This document shows positions 1 to 9,960 of a stretch of DNA of 61,665 nt, piece by piece. A program made the position numbers and the translations under genes. Numbering within the stretch: the first letter of the stretch is position 1; every line of letters starts with the position of its first letter. The notes under the pieces are model-generated. The model had not been told where the DNA came from. It saw only the letters and a list, made by a program, of their open reading frames with translations, and made no database searches. This DNA comes from an uncultured Marinobacter sp. (GTDB taxonomy: Bacteria > Pseudomonadota > Gammaproteobacteria > Pseudomonadales > Oleiphilaceae): contig NZ_CAJXKQ010000025.1 of assembly GCF_913055835.1 (NCBI RefSeq), positions 1 to 61,665 on the forward strand, written 5' to 3'.

Positions 1-32
1 ACTTTTTAAAGAGCGTTTGAGCTGTTGCTCAA
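1..32 (-). promoter_or_regulatory. rRNA-operon leader antitermination signals (boxB and boxA)
   Basis: Reading the minus strand, positions 32-17 form a 6-bp hairpin with a 4-nt loop (TTGAGC/GCTCAA arms), like boxB. It is followed at 14-1 by GCTCTTTAAAAAGT, close to the rRNA boxA consensus TGCTCTTTAACA. Both lie just downstream of two strong promoters, as in rrn leaders, so a 16S rRNA gene is expected just outside the left edge. The rRNA itself is not in the window. Confidence 0.75.
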
Positions 33-44
33 TCAAGGCCGCGT

Positions 45-72
45 ATTCTACATCGTTCCGCCGCCTTGTCAA
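45..72 (-). promoter_or_regulatory. rRNA operon promoter, proximal (P2)
   Basis: On the minus strand: -35 TTGACA (72-67), a 16-bp spacer, -10 TAGAAT (50-45), then a GC-rich discriminator ACGCGGCC, as expected for a stringently controlled stable-RNA promoter. The region upstream (73-120) is AT-rich and UP-element-like. It drives transcription leftwards into the boxB/boxA leader. Confidence 0.8.
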
Positions 73-177
73 CCGTTAATCTGAAGAATTTTAAAACTCG
101 TTTTCTTCAGTATTTTCAAACGGTTACTTCTTGCGGGAAGACCGCTGTAAGTGGCTTGTCCCTCAGAAGTGGTGCGC

Positions 178-205
178 ATTCTACAGGCGTCAGGAAAACT
201 GTCAA
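178..205 (-). promoter_or_regulatory. rRNA operon promoter, distal (P1)
   Basis: It has the same architecture as the proximal promoter: -35 TTGACA (205-200), 16-bp spacer, -10 TAGAAT (183-178), GC-rich discriminator GCGCACC. Immediately upstream (206-233) is an A/T-tract block typical of an UP element. The identical hexamers and spacer in tandem, 133 bp apart, make a P1/P2 rrn pair by far the best reading. No credible gene lies in 1-295. Confidence 0.8.
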
Positions 206-295
206 CGAGGTTTTTGAATTAATTTATAGCGGTCTCGGTTTCCACGTACTTCGCTGCTCAAACACTGATCATTTCGTTCGGTTTTCAACCTGAAA

Positions 296-919
296 TCAGC
301 CTCTGGCAAAGGGAATCAGCCCTCGAGCCCCACTCCATTTCCAGCGCAATGCCAGCAAACCCACGATAACCAGGCCGTAAGCGATCATCTCACCAATATC
401 GCTTCTTGCCTGCCAGATAAAGTGGACCCACGCGGTAATGGCGATCAGGTAGACCAGCTTGTGCAAACCTTTCCAGCTTTTACCCAGCCGCTTCATCATT
501 CCCTTGGTGGAGGTCAGAGCCAGAGGTACCAGCATGAGAAACGAAACTGCACCGGCCACTATGTAGGGCCTCTTGGTAAATGTAGCCCAAAGATCACTCC
601 AGCCCAGGATAAATTGCAGAAACGCCAACACGTGCAGTACGGCATAGAAGAATGCAAACAGGCCGAGCATTCGGCGAACCCGGATCCAGCCTGACCAGCC
701 TGACCAGCGCTTTAGCGGAGTCATGCACAAGGTCACGATTAATAACTGGAATGCGGCAATCCCGAGTGATTCCGTCACTTCCTGCCCCGGGTCAGGCCCC
801 AGCGACTGCCTGGCAATATTGGCAGCCAATACCAGAAGAGGGACGCAGGCGAGAAACGCGACCAGAAGACGGAAAGCCAAGACAAAGCCTGGGCGATCCA
901 CCATTCGCTTACCGTTCAT
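296..919 (-). CDS. msrQ: MsrQ, haem-binding membrane subunit of the MsrPQ methionine sulfoxide reductase
   Basis: An integral inner-membrane b-type cytochrome of the ferric reductase-like family that passes quinone-derived electrons to periplasmic MsrP. The 207 residues form about six hydrophobic segments with conserved histidines in helices (for example the AVLHVL and GLHKLVYL stretches), matching YedZ/MsrQ in length and pattern. The start is chosen as ATG at 919, which overlaps the msrP stop by one base (TGATG); a TTG one codon upstream is also open. The two genes are clearly co-transcribed. Family assignment is firm; substrate proteins cannot be read from sequence. Confidence 0.93.
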   Translation of the reverse strand: MNGKRMVDRPGFVLAFRLLVAFLACVPLLVLAANIARQSLGPDPGQEVTESLGIAAFQLLIVTLCMTPLKRWSGWSGWIRVRRMLGLFAFFYAVLHVLAFLQFILGWSDLWATFTKRPYIVAGAVSFLMLVPLALTSTKGMMKRLGKSWKGLHKLVYLIAITAWVHFIWQARSDIGEMIAYGLVIVGLLALRWKWSGARGLIPFARG

Positions 920-1893
920 CAATAGAACTTGCTCAGGTCCATACCCTTGTACAGATCGGCGACCTGCTCCCCATAACCATTGAACTTGACGGTCTCCATC
1001 CAGTTAGGCGAAAGCAAACCGGAAGGCAGCCTCCGTTCCCGCTTCTGACTCCATCTGGGGTGGTCAACTTCTGGATTAACATTGGCGTAGAAGCCGTATT
1101 CCTGGGGCGCGAGCATCTCCCAAGTGGTTCTTGGCCGATCTTCCTGGAACCGTATCTTGACGATCGACTTAATGCTCTTGAAACCGTATTTCCAGGGCAC
1201 CACGAGGCGAATGGGTGCGCCATTCTGGTTTGGCATGGTCTTACCGTAGAGCCCAACCGCCAGAAAGCTTAGTTCATTCATTGCCTCGTCGATGCGCAGA
1301 CCTTCCTGGTATGGCCAGTCGATGGTGCTGAACAGTGAACGCTGCCCTCGCATCTGATCCGGATCATACAGCGTCTCGAAATACACGTACTTCGCCCGGG
1401 GATTCGGCTCAAGCCGCTTTAAAACGTCGGCCAAAGGAATCCCTATCCAGGGAATCACCATGGACCAGGCCTCGACACAACGCAGGCGATATACCCGTTC
1501 CTGATAATCGTGAGGCTTCAGAAGATCTTCCAAGGCATACTCACCGGGCCGCTCACATTCACCTTCGACCACTACAGACCAGGGATTAACGCTCATTTCG
1601 TCGGCGTACTTGGCCGGATCGCCTTTACCTGTGCCAAATTCGTAAAAGTTGTTATAGCGGGTCACATCCTCGAAAGGTGTTTTCTCCTCATCGGTAGAAA
1701 AGCCCGGCATTACAACATAGTCCAGCGCTTCCCCGGGCACCGGTAGCTTCGCAGCCGATAACAAACCCGGCATGGACAGGCCTGCGGCAACAGCGACAGT
1801 GCCGGACATGAATTTCCGTCGATCGAGGTAGACAGATTCGGGGGTAACTTCTGAGTGAGGCAGTGCCCAGGATGGGCGCTTCTTGATGAACAT
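919..1893 (-). CDS. msrP: MsrP, periplasmic protein-methionine-sulfoxide reductase, molybdopterin subunit
   Basis: A Mo-cofactor enzyme of the sulfite-oxidase fold that repairs oxidised methionines in envelope proteins together with MsrQ. The 324-residue product starts with a twin-arginine signal (Arg-Arg at 25-26 in RRKFM, then a hydrophobic stretch ending near AKL), so export should be folded through Tat. The expected molybdenum-ligating cysteine is Cys139 in RLRCVEAW. Length and motifs match YedY/MsrP. It is the first gene of the two-gene msrPQ operon. No regulator, such as a HOCl-sensing two-component system, is adjacent. Confidence 0.95.
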   Translation of the reverse strand: MFIKKRPSWALPHSEVTPESVYLDRRKFMSGTVAVAAGLSMPGLLSAAKLPVPGEALDYVVMPGFSTDEEKTPFEDVTRYNNFYEFGTGKGDPAKYADEMSVNPWSVVVEGECERPGEYALEDLLKPHDYQERVYRLRCVEAWSMVIPWIGIPLADVLKRLEPNPRAKYVYFETLYDPDQMRGQRSLFSTIDWPYQEGLRIDEAMNELSFLAVGLYGKTMPNQNGAPIRLVVPWKYGFKSIKSIVKIRFQEDRPRTTWEMLAPQEYGFYANVNPEVDHPRWSQKRERRLPSGLLSPNWMETVKFNGYGEQVADLYKGMDLSKFY

Positions 1894-1952
1894 GAAAAGT
1901 CTCCGTCAGGGCGTCAGCCAGCTAGGGCGTTGACCGGAGACTGTGGTGAAAA

Positions 1953-1982
1953 TTCCCGGACCCCACCACGAAGATCCGGGAA
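1953..1982 (-). terminator. Probable terminator after pssA
   Basis: On the minus strand, 8 nt after the pssA stop codon, perfect 8-bp arms TTCCCGGA / TCCGGGAA flank a 14-nt loop and are followed by TTTT. It separates pssA from msrPQ. Confidence 0.6.
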
Positions 1983-1990
1983 ACGAGAAT

Positions 1991-2815
1991 TCAGTCAGCG
2001 GCGCCTGAAGCTTTCCGGGGCTTGCCACGGAACAACGCACGAACAGGGCCGGACAACGCGTATATCAGAAATCCGGTAAAGAGTACGGTAGCCGGATCCA
2101 GCGCGATCACTACAAACACCAGGACCACAAGCAGAATAGCAGCAAAAGGTACCCGACCACGCAGGTCCAGATCCTTGAAACTGCGATAGAGAATGTTGCT
2201 GACCATCAGCACGCCCGTACCGGCAACCACCACCATGGTAAGCAGAGTGAGCCAGGCAGCGGGCTCAAAGAGATGGAAACACCAGACCAGGCCAGCAACG
2301 CACGCTGCGGCAGCCGGGCTGGGCAATCCAACAAAGAACTTCTTGTCGACCGAACCAATCTGGGTGTTGAAGCGAGCCAGACGAAGTGCGGCGCCAGCCA
2401 CGTAAATGAAAGTAACGGCCCAACCGACTTTATCGAAGGCGTTCAGCGACCAGAAAAAGGCGACTAGCCCGGGGGCGACACCAAAAGCCACCATGTCGGC
2501 GAGGCTATCGTACTCTTCACCAAATTTGCTCTGGGTATTCGTCATCCTGGCAACACGGCCATCCAGACCATCCAGTATCATGGAGACAAAAATGGCAATC
2601 GCGGCGTTATCAAAGACGCCGTTCGCGGCAGAGACTATGGCGTAGAAGCCTGAAAACAGCGACGCCGTTGTAAGCGCATTAGGCAGCAGGTAGATACCCT
2701 TGCGGCGAACCGGCGCACCTTCCACCAGCTCTTCTTCAACCACTTCCCCAGCCTCTACCTCATAGTCCGGGTTCTGCTTGCCGTCGGCGGTTTTTCTTTC
2801 TTCAGTCATTCCCAT
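1991..2815 (-). CDS. pssA: PssA, CDP-diacylglycerol-serine O-phosphatidyltransferase
   Basis: A membrane enzyme that transfers CDP-diacylglycerol to L-serine, making phosphatidylserine, the precursor of phosphatidylethanolamine. The CDP-alcohol phosphotransferase signature is complete: DGLDGRVAR at residues 82-90, then Gly99, Asp103 and Asp107. About seven hydrophobic segments follow an acidic, low-complexity N-terminus of roughly 40 residues, typical of the gamma-proteobacterial type II-like integral form rather than the E. coli peripheral enzyme. The start at 2815 has GGAG four bases upstream; ATG at 2809 is possible. It sits downstream of ilvIHC, as in Pseudomonas, but a terminator lies between. 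Confidence 0.93.
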   Translation of the reverse strand: MGMTEERKTADGKQNPDYEVEAGEVVEEELVEGAPVRRKGIYLLPNALTTASLFSGFYAIVSAANGVFDNAAIAIFVSMILDGLDGRVARMTNTQSKFGEEYDSLADMVAFGVAPGLVAFFWSLNAFDKVGWAVTFIYVAGAALRLARFNTQIGSVDKKFFVGLPSPAAAACVAGLVWCFHLFEPAAWLTLLTMVVVAGTGVLMVSNILYRSFKDLDLRGRVPFAAILLVVLVFVVIALDPATVLFTGFLIYALSGPVRALFRGKPRKASGAAD

Positions 2816-2848
2816 TACTCCGGAAAGCGTTTGGGCGGAGTATATACG

Positions 2849-2877
2849 AAAAACGCGGCCACCCGGGCCGCGTTTTT
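2849..2877 (-). terminator. Rho-independent terminator of the ilv operon
   Basis: A nearly perfect hairpin (GCGGCC/GGCCGC arms inside AAAAA...TTTTT) about 20 nt past the ilvC stop. On the minus strand it ends in a T run. It lies within the short ilvC-pssA gap, so pssA probably has its own start site or relies on read-through. Confidence 0.8.
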
Positions 2878-2898
2878 CAAAACCAGGCGGAATTCCGC

Positions 2899-3927
<1,029 letters not shown>

Positions 3928-3979
3928 TTATTTGTGATGACCCCAGAGGGCCATAATGTTCAAAACCTGTTTGAAATCG

Positions 3980-4471
3980 TTAAAGGCTGAGCACCTTCTC
4001 GCCCCGGGCGATACCGGATACACCGCTGCGCACCACTTCCAGCACACCCGACGTGCCAACGGCCTGAATGAAGCCGTCCAGCTTGTCGCTGTCACCTGCC
4101 AACTGAACCGTGTAGACGGAGCTAGTCACATCCACGATCTGGCCGCGAAAAATGTCCACCGTACGCTTGATCTCGGCACGCTGGGAACCGGTGGCCTTCA
4201 GCTTGACCAGCATGAGCTCGCGCTCAATGTGGGCGCCCTCGGTCAGGTCCACCAGTTTAACGACTTCGATCAGTTTGTTCAGTTGCTTGGTGATCTGCTC
4301 GATCACCTTGTCAGACCCCGTGGTGGTCACGGTTAGACGGGACAGAGTCTCGTCTTCAGTTGGCGCCACGGTGAGTGTTTCAATGTTGTAGTTACGCTGG
4401 GAAAACAGACCAACAACCCGTGACAGGGCGCCGGGCTCGTTTTCAAGCAAAACAGAAATGATTCGACGCAT
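3980..4471 (-). CDS. ilvH: IlvH, acetolactate synthase small (regulatory) subunit
   Basis: Regulatory subunit of acetohydroxyacid synthase: its N-terminal ACT domain (RRIISVLLENEPGALSRVVG) binds valine and confers feedback inhibition on the large subunit. The product is 163 residues, the standard long IlvH form with ACT plus a C-terminal domain. I place the start at ATG 4471, which follows the ilvI stop by two bases. An upstream in-frame start would add ten residues from inside ilvI and is unlikely. Tight coupling to ilvI fits the stoichiometric complex. Confidence 0.95.
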   Translation of the reverse strand: MRRIISVLLENEPGALSRVVGLFSQRNYNIETLTVAPTEDETLSRLTVTTTGSDKVIEQITKQLNKLIEVVKLVDLTEGAHIERELMLVKLKATGSQRAEIKRTVDIFRGQIVDVTSSVYTVQLAGDSDKLDGFIQAVGTSGVLEVVRSGVSGIARGEKVLSL

Positions 4472-4473
4472 GA

Positions 4474-6192
4474 TCAGACCCTCTCCGTCTTGCTGAGCCA
4501 CATATCCTTCATGGAACCTCGGGCAACCTGCATCGGATACACGTGTTCAAAGCGGTCCACGTAAATATCCACGAATACCAGATCGTCCTTCATTGCCAGC
4601 ACTTCTTTCAGCTTGGTCTCCAGATCTTCTTTCTTCTCGATCCGGACACCCTTGTGGCCGTAGGCCTCCGCCAGCTTGATGAAGTCCGGGAGCGATTCCA
4701 TGTAGGACTCGGCATGACGCGACTCATAGTTCATGTCCTGCCACTGCTTGACCATACCCAACGCCTGGTTGTTCAGATTGATGATCTTCACCGGCAGATT
4801 GTACTGCTTGCAGGTAGACAGCTCCTGGATGTTCATCTGGATACTGCCCTCACCGGTAATGCACAGCACTTCGTCATCGGGATGGGTCAGCTTGACCCCC
4901 ATGGCAGCCGGCAAACCGAAGCCCATGGTGCCCAGACCACCGGAGTTGATCCAGCGGTTGGGCTTGTCGAACTTGTAGTACTGGGCCGCAAACATCTGGT
5001 GCTGACCGACATCGGACGTCACGAAGGCTTCGCCGTTGGTCAGGCGACACAGCATCTCGATGACTTCCTGGGGCTTGATCACATCCGGGCTGGTCTCGTA
5101 ACGCATGCCGTGGAATGCCCGCCATTCGTCAATCTGCTTCCACCAGGAAGCGATCGCGTCTGCGTCCGGCTTCTCCTTGGCTTCCTTGACCAGCGCCAGC
5201 ATTTCCTTGAGCACGGCGTCTACCGGGCCAACGATGGGCACGTCCGCATCCACCGTTTTGGAAATTGATGCCGGGTCAATGTCGATGTGGATAATGCGCG
5301 CGCCCGGACAGAACTTCTCGGTTGCGTTGGTAACCCGATCGTCAAAACGGGCCCCGACACAGAGAATCAGATCCGAATGGTGCATGGCCATGTTGGCTTC
5401 ATAGGTACCATGCATACCGAGCCAGCCAAGGTGTTGCTTATCGCTGGCCGGGTAACAACCGATGCCCATAATGGTGTTGGTGATGGGGTAGCCCAGCATC
5501 CGGACAAGTTCCGTCAACTGATCCGAGGCCTTCCCCAGAATAACCCCGCCACCTGCGTAGATAACCGGTCGCTTGGCGGCCAGCATCATGTCGACCGCTT
5601 TCTTGATCTGGCCGGCATGGCCGCGAATAGCGGGATTGTAGGAACGCAGCTTGACCTTCTTGGGATAGGCGTACTCGTACCGTTCGTTCGGCGTGGTCAT
5701 GTCCTTGGGGATATCCACAACAACGGGGCCAGGACGACCGGTGGCAGCAATGTAGTAGGCCTTGCGGATAATCTCCGGGATTTCCTCAGGATGACGGACA
5801 CTGAGGTTGTGCTTAACCACGGGACGGGAAACACCCATCATGTCGGTTTCCTGGAACGCGTCCTCACCAATGAGAGTGGACGCAACCTGGCCGCACAGAA
5901 CCACCATGGGGATGGAATCCATGAATGCGGTGGCAATGCCGGTGATGGTGTTGGTGGCTCCAGGACCCGAGGTCACCAGTACGGTACCTGGTTTTCCGGT
6001 TGCGCGGGCATAGCCGTCGGCCATATGGACCGCCGCCTGCTCGTGCCTTACCAGAATGTGCTTGACTTTGTCCTGCCTGAACAGCGCATCATAAATATGA
6101 AGGGCTGCACCACCCGGATAGCCGTATATGTATTCGATGCCTTCATCTTGAAGGGACCGGATCAGCATATCGGCGCCAGACAATAACTCCAC
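4474..6192 (-). CDS. ilvI: IlvI, acetolactate synthase large (catalytic) subunit
   Basis: Thiamine-diphosphate enzyme condensing pyruvate with pyruvate or 2-oxobutyrate, the first committed step of branched-chain amino acid synthesis. The 572 residues contain the N-terminal pyrimidine-binding domain ([29 protein letters not shown]), the central domain, and the TPP pyrophosphate/Mg motif as GEGS...NNQALGM. The start is GTG at 6192 (product begins MELLSG, as in Pseudomonas), with GAGGG upstream. The first gene of the ilv operon, it is preceded by a leader of nearly 300 nt that may attenuate transcription. Confidence 0.96.
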   Translation of the reverse strand: MELLSGADMLIRSLQDEGIEYIYGYPGGAALHIYDALFRQDKVKHILVRHEQAAVHMADGYARATGKPGTVLVTSGPGATNTITGIATAFMDSIPMVVLCGQVASTLIGEDAFQETDMMGVSRPVVKHNLSVRHPEEIPEIIRKAYYIAATGRPGPVVVDIPKDMTTPNERYEYAYPKKVKLRSYNPAIRGHAGQIKKAVDMMLAAKRPVIYAGGGVILGKASDQLTELVRMLGYPITNTIMGIGCYPASDKQHLGWLGMHGTYEANMAMHHSDLILCVGARFDDRVTNATEKFCPGARIIHIDIDPASISKTVDADVPIVGPVDAVLKEMLALVKEAKEKPDADAIASWWKQIDEWRAFHGMRYETSPDVIKPQEVIEMLCRLTNGEAFVTSDVGQHQMFAAQYYKFDKPNRWINSGGLGTMGFGLPAAMGVKLTHPDDEVLCITGEGSIQMNIQELSTCKQYNLPVKIINLNNQALGMVKQWQDMNYESRHAESYMESLPDFIKLAEAYGHKGVRIEKKEDLETKLKEVLAMKDDLVFVDIYVDRFEHVYPMQVARGSMKDMWLSKTERV

Positions 6193-6223
6193 GATTTTCT
6201 ACCCTCTTCTACGAGTGAATGAG

Positions 6224-6239
6224 CCGGGACGGGTCCCGG
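6224..6239 (-). promoter_or_regulatory. Hairpin in the ilvI leader, possible attenuator arm
   Basis: A GC-rich hairpin (CCGGGAC/GTCCCGG, 2-nt loop) 32 nt before the ilvI GTG. Another inverted repeat, TGTGGA (6269-6274)/TCCACA (6293-6298), lies just upstream in the transcript. Neither is followed by a clear U run, so control could be of translation or Rho-dependent. Structure seen; function inferred. Confidence 0.4.
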
Positions 6240-6303
6240 TTGCCTGGATTCACGGTGTCCATGCTTCTTGTGGAAGCGGAACCGGCTGCTCCTCCACACC
6301 TTG

Positions 6304-6387
6304 TTAAGAGGTTGTCTCCTGGCCAGCCGCCCTCCTGAGGGTTGCGGAGAACGGCCAATCAACGGGTTGCACGTAAGCAACAACCAT
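6304..6387 (-). CDS. Possible ilv leader peptide (27 aa)
   Basis: An ATG-started 27-codon reading frame in the ilvI leader, beginning MVVAYVQPV, with four valines among its first nine residues. It ends about 110 nt before ilvI, between the predicted promoter and the hairpins, which is where an attenuator peptide would sit. A strong Shine-Dalgarno is not obvious (only a GGG next to the ATG), and isoleucine is absent. It is therefore a candidate for valine-responsive attenuation, not a demonstrated peptide. Confidence 0.35.
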   Translation of the reverse strand: MVVAYVQPVDWPFSATLRRAAGQETTS

Positions 6388-6485
6388 CCCGCGACGGATG
6401 CGCGGCGCGTTCAGTGTGGTAATTGATGGGGGATACTCGCTCGGGATTGCCTGCCGTATTGACCCCAGTCTTCAGGCAATCGGTA

Positions 6486-6513
6486 ATTCTGACAGCGCGA
6501 AACTCCCTGTCAA
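6486..6513 (-). promoter_or_regulatory. Probable sigma70 promoter of ilvIHC
   Basis: Minus strand -35 TTGACA (6513-6508), 16-bp spacer, -10 CAGAAT (6491-6486). It would start a transcript with a leader of roughly 285 nt before ilvI. The rest of 6421-6713 holds no gene I can support and must include the promoter of the downstream + gene, for which I see no convincing hexamers. Confidence 0.5.
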
Positions 6514-6713
6514 TAGCCGCTGCAGGTTTCTGTGCCTATACTCGCCGAAGGTCTGCCATACTTGACACAAATCCGATACAAAGATTTGAACCAGACAGAA
6601 GAAAATCCGCAACACTGGTGGCATGATAGGGAATAATAAGCTGAGAAAAAACGGGCCCGGTTTATCCAGGTTGTCTGCCTGCCCGGGAGCAGTGAACATA
6701 CGCGAGTAGAGCC

Positions 6714-7175
6714 ATGAACAGAAAAATCCTGACGCTGACCTTATTACTGGCCGTTGTACCTGGTGTCGCCATGAGCGCCTCTGTCTATAAATGGACCGAT
6801 GAAAACGGGGTTACCCATTTTGGCGACCGACAGCCTACGGGCTCGAAGGCCGAACGAGTCAACGTTCGCTCCGGCACCTCTACCGATGCGTCCGGCAACC
6901 GGCAGAGCCCTCAAGAGCGTCTGCAGAATATGCAGGAACAGCAAAATGAGGAGGCAGAACAGCGCCAGGAGACGGCCGTTGAGGAGGCACGCAGAAAACA
7001 GCGGGAAGCAAACTGTGCGACAGCCCGCTCCAATCTGGAAGTAATTGAGCGCAATGCCCGGATTCGGGTCGAGGAGAATGGCGAACAACGCTACCTCACC
7101 CCAGAGGAGATTGCTGAAAAACGGGCAGAGTTTGAGAGGATTGCGGAAGAGAACTGCGGTCCAGAAGAACAGTAA
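6714..7175 (+). CDS. DUF4124 domain-containing secreted protein
   Basis: A 153-residue protein with a Sec signal peptide (about residues 1-22, cleavage near SAS) followed by a DUF4124 segment (VYKWTDENGVTHFGDRQP), a short domain common in periplasmic gammaproteobacterial proteins. The rest is charged and rich in Gln, Glu and Arg, predicting a helical coiled coil from about residue 65 to 110, with two cysteines (CATA and ENC near the end) that could form a disulphide. Function of the family is unknown. It stands alone, converging on clpB. Confidence 0.8.
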   Translation: MNRKILTLTLLLAVVPGVAMSASVYKWTDENGVTHFGDRQPTGSKAERVNVRSGTSTDASGNRQSPQERLQNMQEQQNEEAEQRQETAVEEARRKQREANCATARSNLEVIERNARIRVEENGEQRYLTPEEIAEKRAEFERIAEENCGPEEQ

Positions 7176-7179
7176 GGTG

Positions 7180-7213
7180 AAAAAAGGGTCAGATGAAAGT
7201 CTTCATCTGACCC
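7180..7213 (-). terminator. clpB terminator built from a GGGTCAGATGAA palindrome
   Basis: A perfect 12-bp inverted repeat (arms 7186-7197 and 7202-7213, 4-nt loop) 12 nt beyond the clpB stop. On the minus strand it is followed by TTTTTT, giving a textbook intrinsic terminator between convergent genes. The same arm sequence recurs at 12847-12867 after nadE. Confidence 0.8.
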
Positions 7214-7224
7214 CGATTTCAAGC

Positions 7225-9801
7225 TCAAGCCTTGGCGAATGCCAGGTGGTGGTCCTCCACCGTCCCCTTTATAACATCCCCGGGCACGAACTCTCCCTGA
7301 AGCAGACGCTGGGCCAGCGGGTTTTCGATCATTTTCTGGATGGCCCGCTTCAAAGGCCGCGCGCCGTAGACCGGGTCATACCCGACTTCGGCCAGCAACT
7401 CCATCGCCGCATCATCCAGCTCAAGCTTCATATCCTGCTCTTTCAGGCGCTTGCTCAAAGACTCGATCTGGATCCGGGCAATACCCTGGATCTGGTTCTC
7501 CGCCAGCGGATGGAACACCACCACTTCGTCCACCCGGTTGATGAACTCGGGGCGGAAATGAGTGCCGACGACTTCCATGACGGCATTCTTCATGACCTCG
7601 TAGTTCTCCTCGCCAGCCTGCTGCTGGATGATGTCCGAGCCCAGGTTTGAGGTCATCACAATAACGGTGTTCCGGAAGTCGACTGTCCTGCCCTGCCCGT
7701 CGGTCAAGCGGCCATCTTCAAGCACCTGCAAAAGGATGTTGAACACGTCCGGGTGGGCTTTTTCCACCTCATCCAGCAGCAACACGGAGTACGGCCTGCG
7801 ACGAACGGCTTCGGTCAGGTAGCCACCTTCCTCGTAGCCGACATAGCCAGGAGGCGCACCAATCAGACGGGCCACGGAATGCTTCTCCATAAACTCGGAC
7901 ATATCAATCCGAACCATGGCTTCCTCGGTATCGAACAGGAAGGACGCCAGGGCCTTACATAGCTCGGTCTTGCCCACACCGGTCGGACCGAGGAACAGGA
8001 ACGACCCGTTGGGGCGATTGGGATCAGACAGCCCTGCCCGAGACCGACGCACTGCGTTGGATACCGCTTCAACCGCCTCATCCTGACCGATAACCCGACC
8101 GTGGAGCGCCTCTTCCATGCGCATCAGTTTGTCGCGCTCACCCTCGAGCATCTTCGACACCGGAATGCCGGTCCACTTGGAAACGATCTCGGCAATCTCT
8201 TCGTCGGTTACCCGGTTCCGGAGCAGCTTCATCTCCATCATCTCGGCCTGGCTGGCCATATCCAGCTGGCGCTCGAGCTCGGGAATCTGGCCGTACTGGA
8301 GCTCGGACATCTTGCCAAGATCGCCAGCGCGACGGGCGTTCTCCAGATCAATCCGGGCCTGCTCCAGGCGACTCTTGATCTTCTGAGAACCATGCAACGC
8401 CGCCTTTTCGGTATTCCACACTTCTTCCAGATCGGCGTATTCACGCTCGACACCGGTGATGACGTCGGACAGCTCCGACAGGCGTTTTTTCGAAGCGGCA
8501 TCGGTCTCTTTTTTGAGGGCTTCGCGCTCGATCTTCAGTTGAATCAGTCGACGCTCAAGACGGTCCAGGGCCTCGGGCTTGGAATCCATTTCCATGCGGA
8601 TCTGGGAAGCTGCTTCATCCACCAGGTCAATGGCCTTGTCCGGCAGCTGCCGGTCGGCGATGTAGCGGTGTGACAACTTGGCGGCCGCAATGATGGCTCC
8701 GTCGGTCACTTCCACGCCGTGGTGTACTTCGTAGCGTTCTTTCAGGCCACGCAGGATTGCAATGGTATCTTCCTCACTGGGTTCGCTGACCAGTACCTTC
8801 TGGAAGCGGCGCTCCAGGGCGGCATCTTTCTCGATATTTTCACGGTATTCATCAAGGGTGGTCGCGCCCACACAGTGGAGTTCGCCGCGGGCCAGGGCCG
8901 GCTTGAGCATGTTGCCGGCGTCCATGGAGCCTTCGGCCTTGCCTGCACCCACCATGGTATGGATCTCGTCGATGAACAGGATGATCTGGCCTTCCTGCTT
9001 GGAAAGCTCGTTCAGAACCGCTTTCAGGCGCTCTTCAAACTCACCCCGGAACTTGGCGCCGGCAATCAGGGCACCCATATCGAGTGACAGGACTTTTTTG
9101 TCTTTCAAGCCATCGGGCACCTCGCCGTTGACGATGCGCTGGGCCAACCCTTCGACGATGGCGGTTTTACCAACGCCGGGCTCACCGATCAGAACCGGGT
9201 TGTTTTTCCGCCGGCGCTGCAATACCTGAATGGTGCGGCGGATTTCATCATCCCGACCGATTACCGGATCCAGCTTGCCGGCCTCAGCTCGCTCGGTAAG
9301 GTCGATGGTGTATTTGGACAGGGCCTGGCGGTTTTCCTCGGCACTGGCATCGTTAACCGCCTCACCACCCCGAACCTCGTCGATGGCTTTTTCCAGGGCC
9401 GCTTTATCAACGCCCTGCTCCCGTAGCACCCGGCCAAGCGTGCCCCGGTCTTCCAGGGCTGCCAGCAGCATCAGCTCGCTGGAGATGTACTGGTCTTTGC
9501 GTTTCTGGGCGAGTTTGTCGGCAATGTTGAACAGTCGGCCCATGTCATTGGACATGGAGACGTCGCCAGCTGATCCCTGCACTTCCGGCAGGTTCTCGAT
9601 TTCCCGGGCAATCGCCTGGCGAATGCGTCCGGGCTCTGCGCCGGCCTGTTTGAGCAGTGGTTTGATGGCGCTGCCTTCCTGGTCGAGTAGTGCCTGCAGC
9701 AGGTGAACCGGCTCAATGAAGTTGTGGTCTTTTCCGACAGCAATGGATTGTGCATCCGCTAGGGCGGTCTGCAACTTGCTGGTCAGTTTGTCGATTCTCA
9801 T
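7225..9801 (-). CDS. clpB: ClpB, ATP-dependent protein disaggregase
   Basis: Hexameric AAA+ chaperone that threads aggregated proteins through its pore in cooperation with DnaK/DnaJ/GrpE. The 858 residues show, in order: the Clp N-domain repeat, AAA1 with Walker [14 protein letters not shown] near residue 200, the coiled-coil middle domain (about 400-530) that distinguishes ClpB from ClpA, AAA2 with [14 protein letters not shown] near 610, and the C-terminal oligomerisation domain. No LGF/IGL loop for ClpP is seen, as expected. The start is ATG 9801 (MRIDKLTSK); upstream in-frame codons are non-conserved. A sigma32-type promoter lies about 75 nt upstream. Confidence 0.97.
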   Translation of the reverse strand: MRIDKLTSKLQTALADAQSIAVGKDHNFIEPVHLLQALLDQEGSAIKPLLKQAGAEPGRIRQAIAREIENLPEVQGSAGDVSMSNDMGRLFNIADKLAQKRKDQYISSELMLLAALEDRGTLGRVLREQGVDKAALEKAIDEVRGGEAVNDASAEENRQALSKYTIDLTERAEAGKLDPVIGRDDEIRRTIQVLQRRRKNNPVLIGEPGVGKTAIVEGLAQRIVNGEVPDGLKDKKVLSLDMGALIAGAKFRGEFEERLKAVLNELSKQEGQIILFIDEIHTMVGAGKAEGSMDAGNMLKPALARGELHCVGATTLDEYRENIEKDAALERRFQKVLVSEPSEEDTIAILRGLKERYEVHHGVEVTDGAIIAAAKLSHRYIADRQLPDKAIDLVDEAASQIRMEMDSKPEALDRLERRLIQLKIEREALKKETDAASKKRLSELSDVITGVEREYADLEEVWNTEKAALHGSQKIKSRLEQARIDLENARRAGDLGKMSELQYGQIPELERQLDMASQAEMMEMKLLRNRVTDEEIAEIVSKWTGIPVSKMLEGERDKLMRMEEALHGRVIGQDEAVEAVSNAVRRSRAGLSDPNRPNGSFLFLGPTGVGKTELCKALASFLFDTEEAMVRIDMSEFMEKHSVARLIGAPPGYVGYEEGGYLTEAVRRRPYSVLLLDEVEKAHPDVFNILLQVLEDGRLTDGQGRTVDFRNTVIVMTSNLGSDIIQQQAGEENYEVMKNAVMEVVGTHFRPEFINRVDEVVVFHPLAENQIQGIARIQIESLSKRLKEQDMKLELDDAAMELLAEVGYDPVYGARPLKRAIQKMIENPLAQRLLQGEFVPGDVIKGTVEDHHLAFAKA

Positions 9802-9873
9802 GTGTACTTTCCCCAAATTTCTGCGAATACCATGGTGCCATCGGCGGCGGATATTCGATTGCTTTGACAGTTA

Positions 9874-9901
9874 ATGTAGGGGCAAGTAGGTGGACTTCAA
9901 G
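9874..9901 (-). promoter_or_regulatory. Heat-shock (sigma32) promoter of clpB
   Basis: On the minus strand, -35 CTTGAAG (9901-9895), a 12-bp spacer, and -10 CCCCTACAT (9882-9874). This is close to the sigma32 consensus CTTGAAA-N12-14-CCCCATNT and lies 73 nt upstream of the clpB start. Its position before a known heat-shock gene supports the call. Confidence 0.75.
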
Positions 9902-9960
9902 CGGGGGCTCGGTGTATTCGTCAGAAAATTGACGGCCGTCAGGTTTGAGTTTTGTGGAAG

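Noticed and set aside
66..293. A 75-codon + strand frame in the left intergenic region
   Set aside because: It overlaps the tandem rRNA promoters and UP elements, has no ribosome site and low-complexity coding character.
4872..4904. Possible defect in IlvI because the TPP motif reads GEGS rather than GDGS
   Set aside because: The substitution is conservative, the rest of the motif is intact, and I recall the same form in Pseudomonas enzymes.
6560..6589. TTGACA at 6560 as promoter of the DUF4124 gene
   Set aside because: The hexamer is perfect, but nothing resembling a -10 lies 16-18 bp downstream (TTTGAA at best).
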